From: Halichondria panicea
Taxonomy: Eukaryota > Porifera > Demospongiae > Suberitida > Halichondriidae
Length of the DNA stretch: 64,000 nucleotides
Assembly: GCF_963675165.1 (NCBI RefSeq)
Contig: NC_087381.1
Coordinates: 6,387,378 to 6,451,377 of the forward strand
Direction of reading: 5' to 3'
Shown here: positions 1 to 9,479 of the stretch, piece after piece
How the letters are laid out: each line of letters starts with the position of its first letter
How positions within the stretch are numbered: the first letter of the stretch is position 1
The notes under the pieces: generated by a model
Told to the model about the DNA's origin: nothing
Seen by the model: the letters and a program-made list of their open reading frames with translations, nothing else
Database searches by the model: none
Made by a program: the position numbers and the translations under genes

Positions 1-124
1 ATTGTGACTAGTTCAAGTACACAGCTCTGGGCAATTATATTGGTTAATTTTGAGGCGCTAGTGTTATGTACAGTTATTGACTCGTTTTTTGCAAGTTGTT
101 ATCCAACTTCGCATCCTTTTACAG

Positions 125-1240
125 CGGTGGATTGTCCAGCACTGGCACCCATTCCAAACGGAGCTATTGCATATGATCCTGATACGATTGCTCCTTTTGA
201 TGAGGGAACAGTAGCTACTCATACCTGTAATGATGGTTTCATGCTGGGTGCCGGATCTGAGACTCGAACGTGTTTAGAAACAGGGAGGTGGTCTGGCCTG
301 ATTCCTGTGTGCCGAGGTATGTAGATTCGTTTCGGTTATTTATCGAATTATCTACTATCATGCGCTACAACTTCATTTGATGTCATGTCAAAAGTTATGG
401 ATTTGAGAATTGCAACTTCGCATGCACTAGTTATGATCTGCATGTGCATGCCTTCATTTTTATGCGTCTGTGAGTATGAACATACATGTTGTACGTAGCA
501 TGTATGTTGTATGCAATCAAACTTACTGTTTGTCACGTGCCTATATACGATCGGTGTTCATGCATACAATATGTGCATGTGTTATCAGCTCGTGTTGCCC
601 AATATTTTGTGTACGACTATTCTACATAATTATTCTCCTTTACAGCGCAATGTCCAGCACTAGAAAACATTCTAAACGGAGGTTCTATTTTATATTTTCC
701 TGATGTTACTCCTGATTTTAATGACGGAACATTGGCTACATATACCTGTGATCCTGGTTTCCGTCTGGTTGGAATTGCAACTCGATTGTGCCAAATCTCA
801 ATGACATGGACTGGCCAGCCTCCTGTGTGTGAACGTAAGATTCAATGATAATTTATATAGCTCCGGAAAACAAATCATTAGCACGGTAGTGCTAGTAGTA
901 GGGTTGGGTTGTACCATTATGGTGCAGAATTATTTTATCACCTGATAATTGCAAAGTATGCTTTGAATCACTGTTCATTTTGTAAGTTCCGTTCCATTGC
1001 GGTGCATATCTCACTGTGTATTTTACGAACACACACACACACACACACACACAGCTCTGTGTCCTATATTGCCGCCCATAGACAATGGAAGGGTTCAATA
1101 CTCTCCTGACTTCATACCTGATTTTAACGTGGGTACTGAGGCCACGTACACTTGCAACTTTGGGTTCCGTCTGATTGGACAGATGGTTTTAGAGTGTGAA
1201 GGAAATGGACTGTGGTCAAATGTTCCTCCAATATGTGAAG
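125..1240 (+). CDS. CCP/sushi-domain gene, three consecutive exons (partial gene)
   Basis: Three exons each encode one complete complement-control (CCP/sushi) module: 125-316 (64 aa), 646-834 (63 aa) and 1055-1240 (62 aa). Each has the four-Cys CCP pattern, with motifs such as VDCPALAPIPNGAI, ATHTC and GRWSGLIPVC in the first. All three lie between AG acceptors and GT donors (gtatgt, gtaaga, gtgagg) and are phase 1-1, the usual symmetric CCP exon. No signal peptide or stop is visible, so the gene starts left of the window; its 3' end is not found. CCP modules bind proteins at the cell surface or in secreted factors. The first exon resembles the CCP fragment at 54120-54220, and nearby intron sequence is shared with that locus, so the two are paralogues. 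The function of the whole protein is unknown. Confidence 0.85.
1031..1054. repeat. (CA)n microsatellite forming a splice acceptor
   Basis: A run of CA dinucleotides ends in the acceptor AG of the third CCP exon (exon starts at 1055). It occupies the place of the usual polypyrimidine tract. Confidence 0.8.
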
Positions 1241-1250
1241 GTGAGGAATG

Positions 1251-2009
1251 AGCCTATAGTTATGAGCCTCCTGTGAAAAGACATGGACATGGAAATTAAT
1301 AGCATGAGACCGAGTATTATCAATGTTGTATTATACAAATGACTTGAGGCTATACGCGTGCATATGTATAATACAACATTTGATTGTGTAGCTGCTAATA
1401 ACTCTAGATTAGTGAACACTCAACAGCATGTACATATCTCAAGGTTGCCCTAACGGGACCTACAATTATCTTTGTTGTAAAGAGTCTGCTCGTCTTTGTT
1501 CCTACATCTGTGCATGCGTGTTTTGGTGTGTCAGTGTGCAGCTCTGTGATTGAAACCATGCACATTTGCTTATAATTATAACAGACATGCATCAAAGTGC
1601 AAAAAAATACACTAACAGAGGGCCATGGGACCAAGTTGCTTCCAGTCCGAGCAGTGATCACTTGAAACCATATAATTCGATTTGCACCTATAGCTATAAG
1701 CGCTATAATTATATTAGCGCCTATATAATAATTATAGCTGGAGTATTGCTGACTCGGCACTTTAAAACCTTCACCAAGAAACAAGTGTAGCTCCGCTTTG
1801 CAGGTTGCCTGATTCTGGGAATTGCTCCACTCTGTACTGCACTCTATATCTACATTGTACTCAGCTTGTGTCAGTTAGCTCTATATAATTATAGCTGTGT
1901 AGTTTGGCAAAAACGGGGACGGTACGTTCTGGCGCAAACAGTAGTTTTCAAGTGATCACTGCTCAGATTTGGAAGCGACTTGGCCTATCCAAGTTTTTGC
2001 TGGATAGTA
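1251..2009. other. non-coding stretch after CCP exons
   Basis: I see no supported gene here. A hairpin is formed by two arms of the type GTTGTATTATAC at about 1325-1382, and AT-rich TATAATTATA-type sequence is frequent. Any remaining exons of the CCP gene are not recognisable. Confidence 0.5.
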
Positions 2010-2200
2010 CAGTGGAACCTCCATAAAACGGAATGCACCATTGGGGAACAGCCTTTTGGCCGTTATAGAGAGGTGGTCTTCCTTGGAAGGTTCCGATTGC
2101 CAGTCTATGAGGTCATTTCTTGCTGCAAATGAATCTTGGAGCTTTGCTAACTGCTTCTTTAGCTCATACAAGCTTTGAAAAGGCTGTACCGTACCTCGCG
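2010..2200. mobile_element. Tc1/mariner-like MITE, one end only
   Basis: The end sequence CAGTGGAACCTCCATAAAAC follows a TA at 2008-2009. It matches the termini of the complete element at 9051-9372, and the internal text about GCTTTGAAAAGGCTGT is also shared. The opposite terminus is missing, so this copy is truncated or rearranged. From 2200 to about 2500 I see only unassigned repeat-like sequence. Confidence 0.55.
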
Positions 2201-2499
2201 AAAATAAGCCCATCTTGAATAAACGCCCATCCCCGCACGAGGGTATTTTCACACTTGATTAAAGCCCACCCAGAATAAGAAGTTGAGCATGCGCCTGTTG
2301 TGCCACAAATCCTAAAACCCGAAATGCCTAAAAAATAGGAAATGAAAAGCATTATGGGTGTGGCCATACATTCCATTGTTAAAATGCGCAAAGGTAAAAT
2401 TATTGCGCACTTGCACTGACTGTAGTACAACTAATCTCGAGTCAAGATGAGTCAATACCACTGACAACATATCTAAGCTTATTATCTTTAGTCTAGCTA

Positions 2500-3076
2500 A
2501 GGTACTGTGTACTGTGGCTCACTGTATCCGGCCATCCATCCTTTTCATGTCATTTTCAATCGAGTTTGTGCAGACCCACTGCTCTCTTTGTAATACATTC
2601 ACAATAATGCTAATTCCTAGGTAGACTTTAGGGTGTGTATAGAGTGACTGGGCTAGCTTACTGTGGGTAAGTGTGGCTCAATGTGTGTTGCTGTTAACTT
2701 ATCCTGTGAGACAGATCGGAGGTTTCAGGATTTGTGTTTAGCCTGTGAATGCATGGTTGACGCAAATTCTAAAACGAGTCTGTGCACTCTCCGTTAAATT
2801 TACAGCCCGTCTCTTTCCAGCTATAGCTTCAGGGTATGTATAGAGTGACTGAGCCAGCTTACTGTGGCTCAATATGTTGCTGTTATCCCGTGGATGAAGT
2901 TTCAGGATTTGTGTTAACGCAAATCCTGAAACTACATTGTGCGGTCTCCTTTATACTTACAGTCCTTCTATTTCTATAGCCATAGCTTCAGGGTATGTAT
3001 AGAGTGACTGAGCCAGCTTACTGTGGCTCAATATGTTGCTGTTATCCCGTGGATGAAGTTTCAGGATTGGTGTTAA
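2500..3076. repeat. left tandem array of about 158-bp piggyBac-derived units
   Basis: Units run from TTAA to TTAA. The unit 2914-3076 is clean; the one before it (about 2755-2917) and another before about 2750 are diverged. At each junction TTAA sits in the centre of a palindrome whose arms read CRCAAATCCTGAAAC, so neighbouring units share one TTAA. Each unit equals the first about 45 bp plus the last about 113 bp of the piggyBac element that follows. They are therefore internally deleted derivatives (MITEs) of that element. Confidence 0.7.
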
Positions 3077-3439
3077 CGCAAATCCTGAAACTACATTGTG
3101 CAGTCTCCTTTATTTTAGATGATGGAGCATTCAAGAATCACACTAATGGGTCTGGGAAACTATGTCAGCGAGCTTGAGGAGGACCAGGATGACTGCAGCG
3201 AGCTTGAGGAGGACGAGGAGGACCAGGATGACTGCAGTGATGACTGTTTTGAGACAGATATTTCAGGTAACTGGTTTGGGTCATTGTACCATTTAATTGT
3301 AGAAAAGTCATTACCACATGCTGTCTATTACCACATGCTGCCTACTGAAGTGTGTACCTAGCACACTGTCGTTCTCTACGGTCGCTTTTTTGCTTACTTG
3401 CCTAATGGTATTCGTAGTCCTTAATTCATAACACTGGTG

Positions 3440-4240
3440 GCATGGCTCCTCCACTGTACCATATTCAAGCACGGTTCGTGTGGTTTATTGCAGCCTTTTC
3501 CTCTGCTCCGTACTGTACTGTACCCCCAGTCATTAATGATATTCATAGTGTTCCTAAGCTCTCCTATAATTATATTCATAGTCAGTGTGGTTTATTAGAC
3601 TCCTCCCACACTGTGGAAGCGGCCTTCGATGTGGACGAGCCTTTTTTCCTGTGCCTTTTTTCCTCTGCTGTGCTGTGCTGTACTGTACTGTACTACCCCA
3701 CTACAGTACCCCACTCCCCCCCCCCCAGCACTTAATGATATTCATAGCACTGTTCGGAGCGCTCCCATAATGGTATTTATAGTTTTTTGTGGTTAATTAG
3801 ACTCCTCCCACATTGCTTTGAAGTGGACGAGCCTTTTCCTCTGCTGTACTGTACTGCCCCCCCAGCACTTAATGATATTCATAGCGATATTATGTGGTCA
3901 GAGCGCTCCCATAATGGTATTCATAGTTTTTGTGGTTAATTAGGCTCCTCCCACACTGCTTTGATGTGGACGAGCCTTTTCCTCTGCTGTACTGTACTGT
4001 ACTGCCCCCCCAGCACTTAATGATATTCATAGCGCTATTATGTGGTCGGAGCGGTCCCATAATGGTATTCATAGTTGTAATGTGGTTAATTAGGCTCCTC
4101 CCACACTGCTTTGATGTGGACGAGCCTTTTCCTCTGCTGTACTGTACTGCCCCCCCAGCACTTAATGATATTCATAGCACTATTATGTGTTTGCAGCGCT
4201 CCTATAATGATATTCATAGTCCATGTGGTGTATTAGGCTC
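3440..4240. repeat. about 130-bp tandem repeats inside the transposase intron
   Basis: Five or six copies of a unit containing CAGCACTTAATGATATTCAT, CTCCTCCCACACTGC and TCTGCTGTACTGTACTG lie between the donor at 3267 and the acceptor at 4303-4304. Unit lengths vary from about 125 to 200 bp. The open frames across this stretch are by-products of the repetition. Confidence 0.8.
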
Positions 4241-5768
4241 CTCCCGTTTCGCGTTTCTGTGTGTGTGTGTGGCTTGACAGTTGCTATTTCTTTCTGTCAT
4301 GTAGACTCGAGTGACGACGAGGACACAGAAGACGGAGGAGGAGACAAGCTGGTGGATGGTATGGCTCCAACTCCGAAACAAAGGAAGCTGGCAAGGCAGG
4401 ATGGATTACGAAAAGCTAAGTCCACTGGGAAATATCCCGAGTTCAAGGGTGTAGTTGGTGCTGCAGATAAAGTTGACCCCTGTAACACTGCATTCATAGA
4501 CTTTGTAAAACTATTGTGGCCAGATAGCTTGTGTGAGCACATAGCCGAGCAAACAAACCTGTATGCCACACAGTGTGGTGCTAAAAGTTGGAAGGGTACA
4601 CATAGAGACGAGATCTGGGTATTTATTGGCATAATACTGGAGATGGGTATTCATAGGCTCCCCAAGTATACTGACTACTGGTCCACAAATCGGCTCTTAG
4701 GAGTACAGGCTGTTAAGGACACCATGCCTTTCAATAGATTTAAATCCTTGCGGCGCTATCTCCATTGTGACGACAATACGTGCATAGTTGATAGCAGAAA
4801 GATAACAAGCAAGATACATACAGTTTTGGAAACGCTCAGTACAAACTACTTGGCCAAATATCATCCTAGCCAAGAGCTTTCCGTAGATGAAATGATGATT
4901 AAGTACAAGGGTAGAAAAGGGGGTAAAATTCATATGCCCAGAAAGCCTGTAAAGCTAGGTTTCAAGGTGTGGTGCTGCTCTTGTTCTTGTTGTAGGTATC
5001 TATGTACGTTTGATGTGTATAGTGGTAGGCTCACCGGTTCTTCCGGGACAAAGGTGTCAGAGAAGGGACTTCTGATGAGGGTAGTGAAGCAATTAGTTGA
5101 GCCTTTTCATACAATGAATCATGTGGTCTACATGGACAACTTTTATACATCTGGTCCGTTGATTGTATACTTACGTAAGCATGACGTATTCGTAGTGGGT
5201 ACAATGAAAATGTCAGCCGCTGGTTTCCCCTCAGATCTAAAGGGTGTGGTACCTCATAAAGGTGAATATGTATCTAAGACTGTGGATGGCATCTGTTACT
5301 TTGTGTTCAATGACCGTAAGGTGGTGTGTTTTGCTATTAATGTATTTCCTGAGACAATGCCAGGCGCTGTGTTCAGATTGCAGGCAGATGGTACTCTATG
5401 CGCACAGAGTGTTCCCCTCTTGTCTCCCTGCCTATAACTTGTACATGGGAGGGGTTGACAATACAGGGCGTATGAGGAATACGTATGGATATGATAGAAA
5501 GTGTCGCCGGTATTGGTTCAGGATCTTGTTTCATTTTGTGGATATTACTGTTAATAATGCGTATATTCTGTACAAGCACAATTGTGTGAGGGTAGGTGAA
5601 AAGCCTAAGTGTTTGAAAGGGTTTCGTTTGGAAGTGATTGGTAGTCTGTTGAGTATGTCACGTACATGTGCTAGAGGTGTGTCTGGTCTCAACCTTGGTA
5701 ATCCTCCCTCGCAGGACATCCGTGTGAGTGTCAGCAGAGTGGGACTGAGCAGAGGTAGATGTCAAATA

Positions 5769-7480
5769 GAGTAAGTAACCCATCTCTTCGCCAGGCACCT
5801 ATAATCGGCGGCTATTGCACGAAGCACAAGACAATTTTGCACAAAACTAACTACATGGATCTACAGATGGGTAAGAAAGTAACAGCTCCCCAAAATTTGG
5901 AAAGAATAACTTGCTTGCGGACGGAATGGTGGTCATGAGAAGTGAGCTGCCGAATGTATCGATAATCGTCAGTGAGACACTTATCTCCGTCTTTGCACGC
6001 TTACCAAGCACTGAAACTACCAACACTAAACAATGCTTCTTGGCACAACTCTAACTAGTGAGCACTACTTGCAGGCAAAGCAGCGTTAGCTGCAGATCGA
6101 GCCCCACCCACTAGGCATGACGAAAATTAGTGCTGATTCAGCAATAATTGTGCACATATCTTCAGGGCGGCCTGCAATCGAGGCTAATCCCAGTTTAATT
6201 TGCCACAATTATGTTATAGATAGTACATGGGCATGAGGTATCTATGTGTTATAGTGTCCCATATCACGAGGGCTTTGCCCGAGGGATGAGGGACACTATA
6301 ACCATAGATACCGAATGCACATGTGCTAACTGATTTAGATCCCACTTTTCATTGGCTGCCTCAGGCAAGAAGTGTATCTATAAAAGCAGCAAGCCTTAGC
6401 AACAGCTTTATTTTTGAAAATGTCCTGTTCTGACAAGCTAGTCTAGATGATTTCTGCTAAAAAAAACCTTTGCATTGGCCTTGCTTCAACATTGGAATGG
6501 ACAAACTGGTGACTCCACCTTGTGCAGGAAGCGCTCTGCAACAAATGAGCCCAGCCTCCTCTTTCTCTTTCTCTGCACTCAAGCCCCACCCCAGCTCAAG
6601 CTTCTCAGTAAACTGTTCTGATATGTACGGCTAGCTAGCAAGGAACAGCTTGCAGCAATGCTACAGTGCACTATATTGTTCCCAAAAAGACACAGGAGTC
6701 TACTGAAGTAAACAATTTGAAACATGGCTGCAGGATAGAAACAGAAGTCAGGAGGACGAAGTTGACAAATGCTACAAGTTGAAGACATGCTTTCATGCTT
6801 GTGACAATGGACCCAGAACTGTTAAAATCATTGGCTCTTAGTGTTCCTCGTAGAGACAAGAAAAGATACTGGTGAACCCTACCATCAACCCAGCAAACGC
6901 TATAGAAACTGGTAGTGAAAAAACTGAACAGCCATAGCTAATTATCATGCAGCTACAGCTTTATTATCATTTCTGTACATTCAAAAATTGTACTTGTACT
7001 TTATACCCTCAAGCTTATAATTCCCTGGGAAACTATGAGATTATGGCTCATAATTCCCTGCTAAACACACACAAGTGGGATCTAATGCTGAATGTGCACA
7101 ATTATTGCTGAATCAGCATAAAATTTTCGTCATGCCTAGCTGGGTGGGGCTCGATCTGCAGCTAACGCTGCTTTGCCTGCAAGTAGTGCTCACTAGTTAG
7201 AGTTGTGCCAAGAAGCATTGTTTAGTGTTGGTAGTTTCAGTGCTTGGTAAGCGTGCAAAGACGGAGATAAGTGTCTCACTGACGATTATCGATACATTCG
7301 GCAGCTCACTTCTCATGACCACCATTCCGTCCGCAAGCAAGTTATTCTTTCCAAATTTTGGGGAGCTGTTACTTTCTTACCCATCTGTAGATCCATGTAG
7401 TTAGTTTTGTGCAAAATTGTCTTGTGCTTCGTGCAATAGCCGCCGATTATAGGTGCCTGGCGAAGATGGGTTACTTACTC
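5769..7480. mobile_element. 1.7-kb DNA element with 389-bp terminal inverted repeats
   Basis: Arms 5769-6157 and 7092-7480 are near-perfect inverted copies; the outer ends read GAGTAAGTAACCCATC. TA flanks both ends (5767-5768 and 7481-7482), consistent with a TA duplication. No convincing coding region lies in the 934-bp centre, which itself holds a smaller inverted pair at about 6237-6312. It is therefore a non-autonomous foldback or MITE-type element. It landed in the zinc-finger codons of the piggyBac transposase. Confidence 0.85.
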
Positions 7481-7865
7481 TATGTGCAGCAAGGAGCAAA
7501 AGCACACAGCAATGGCTTGCCCCAACTGTACCATCAGGATCTGCCATGAACATGCTATTATTGGATATAGATGTAGTAAACTAGACTAGGTGTGAACGTG
7601 CTAACAAATATTAATTGTGTACATGTTGTTTTCAAGTCTCATTATTTTGCAACTAAACATGAAATATTACTAAGCTACAAGTGTCAGCAACCCAGTGGGC
7701 GTAGCAGAGGGTGGGCGACGATCCGTACCCATTGTTGTAAAGATTATATATTTACAGTCCTTTTATTTCCAGCCATAGCTTCAGGGTATGTATAGAGTGA
7801 CTGAGCCAGCTTACTGTGGCTCAATGTGTTGCTGTTATCTCGTGGATGAAGTTTCAGGACTTGTG

Positions 7866-8594
7866 TTAACGCAAATCCTGAAACTACATTGTGCAGTCTC
7901 CTTTATATTTACAGTCCTTCTATTTCTAGCCATAGCTTCAGGGTATGTATAGAGTGACTGAGCCAGCTTACTGTGGCTCAATGTGTTGCTGTTATCCCAT
8001 GGATGAAGTTTCAGGATTTGTGTTGACACAAATCCTGAAACTACATCGTGCAGTCTCCTTTAAACTTACAGCCCGTCTCTTTCCAGCTATAGCTTCAGGG
8101 TATGTATAGAGTGACTGAGCCAGCTTACTGTGGCTCAATATGTTGCTGTTATCCCGTGGATAAAGTTTCAGGATTTGTGTTAACGCAAATCCTGAAACTA
8201 CATCGTGCAGTCTCCTTTAAACTTATACAGCCCGTCTCTTTCCAGCTATAGCTTCAGGGTATGTATAGAGTGACTGAGCCAGCTTACTGTGGCTCAATAT
8301 GTTGCTGTTATCCCGTGGATGAAGTTTCAGGATTTGTGTTAACACAAATCCTGAAACTACATTGTGCAGTCTCCTTTATATACTTACAGTCCTTCTATTT
8401 CCAGCCATAGCTTCAGGGTATGTATAGAGTGACTGAGCCAGCTTACTGTGGCTCAATGTGTTGCTGTTATCCCATGGATGAAGTTTAAGGATTTGTGTTG
8501 ACACAAATCCTGAAATTAGTCAATGTTTTCTTGATATCCCGTATAGAGTCTAATTTAGACTATCAGAATGATAAAGTTTCAGGATTTGTGTTAA
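7866..8594. repeat. right tandem array of piggyBac-derived units
   Basis: TTAA or TTGA junctions lie at 7866, 8023, 8180, 8339 and 8498, giving spacings of 157, 157, 159 and 159 bp. A last, shorter and diverged unit ends at TTAA 8591-8594. All units run in the same direction as those on the left. Two junctions are TTGA rather than TTAA, which looks like later mutation. Confidence 0.75.
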
Positions 8595-9050
8595 GTGTGT
8601 GGGTACTAGGTGTTACAGGTGTACGTGCATGTATTAAAAATAACACTGAAAGTATTCTTTATTCGGCTATAACAATGAAAATAATATGGGCTGTGAGCAC
8701 ACATTCAGTATGGACACATAATTATACTGATCGCCCCCCCCCCCTTCCTCGCGCCTGTCGTACCAGTCTCGATCTCAGGCCGCACTTGTTCTGAGAGTGC
8801 ATGAAGGCCCTGTATAGTTCAACACCTGTACAATCAGTTACTTAGTCCGAACCAGTAACCACACCTTTCACATGCACCTTCTCTACATAATTATAATGGA
8901 GACAAGTAAGTCTATAGTGCTGACAGATTTGATCAGCTATATTTTTCTCTTTTCTCAGTTCTGCACTAAATCTCGATCGACATATTAATGCATAAGGATT
9001 TTTGCACAACAAACACAAAACAACCGTTCATTAGTCTGAACCAGCTAGTA
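8595..9050. other. non-coding stretch
   Basis: No gene is seen. A C-rich run at about 8735-8745 is followed by a fragment (CTCGATCTCAGGCCG, about 8768) of the TAGCCTCGATTCCAGG repeat family. Confidence 0.45.
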
Positions 9051-9372
9051 CAATGGAACCTCCATTAACGACCACCTCTGAAGAGCAACCGCATGCTATA
9101 TAACGGCCAAAAGCTCAGGTCCGGATTGAAACTACAATGACTTCAATGTAAAGCAACCTCTCAGGAGTGACCACCTCTCTAATCCCAACAAGCTTTAGCA
9201 ATGGAAATAACCTCCCGGAACGGACAGCCACACCCAGAATTAGCAGAAAAATTATTGCTGAGATAGAATTATTTTGCACAATCGTGAAAACCTAGCTGTA
9301 GCTTGTCCCTACAGCCTTTTCAAAGCTTCAAAGAAGCAGTTTAATGGTGTCCGTTTTATGGAGGTTCCACTG
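9051..9372. mobile_element. Tc1/mariner-like MITE, complete
   Basis: The left end CAATGGAACCTCCATTAACG and the right end TTATGGAGGTTCCACTG are inverted, and TA flanks both (9049-9050, 9373-9374). The 322-bp element has no coding region. Related ends occur at 2010 and near 12290. Confidence 0.75.
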
Positions 9373-9479
9373 TATGTATAACCACACCTCTCACACGTCA
9401 TGTGCATAGTGGGAGGCAAGCAGTATCATTATACACTCTCAAATACACCAAGTATATAATTCAACAGTGACTTTACCTC

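Larger units (their letters stand above)
3119..7589 (+). pseudogene. piggyBac transposase (DDE_Tnp_1_7), broken
   Basis: Exon 1 (3119-3266) is acidic, with Glu/Asp-rich repeats, and joins in phase 1 to an exon starting at 4305. The core is open to 5437. Two of the three catalytic Asp are seen in it, in LSVDEMMIKYKG (Asp codon 4886-4888) and VVYMDNFYTS (5135-5137). A frameshift near 5405-5440 puts the third, in MGGVDNTGRM (5457-5459), into the next frame, which reads on to a GRCQ motif at about 5755. There a long-TIR element (5769-7480) interrupts the C-terminal Cys-rich zinc finger. The finger resumes at 7484-7589 with MACPNCTIRICHEHA and the stop TAG at 7587. The two halves are also one base out of register after removal of the insert. 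The family cuts and pastes DNA at TTAA; this copy cannot encode a full protein. Confidence 0.85.
3073..7869 (+). mobile_element. piggyBac-family transposon, TTAA to TTAA
   Basis: The left end is TTAA (3073-3076) followed by CGCAAATCCTGAAACTACA. The right end is GAAGTTTCAGGATTTGTG followed by TTAA (7866-7869). The termini are 15-16 bp inverted repeats and TTAA is the target expected for piggyBac. The element carries one transposase gene (3119-7589). It is 4.8 kb long, of which 1.7 kb is a later insertion (5769-7480). The coding start lies only about 45 bp inside the left terminus, so its promoter must be very short or supplied by the neighbouring units. Confidence 0.75.

Noticed and set aside
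3442-4277. Open frames of 60-115 residues upstream of the transposase core
   Set aside because: They lie in the repeat-filled intron and echo its repeats.
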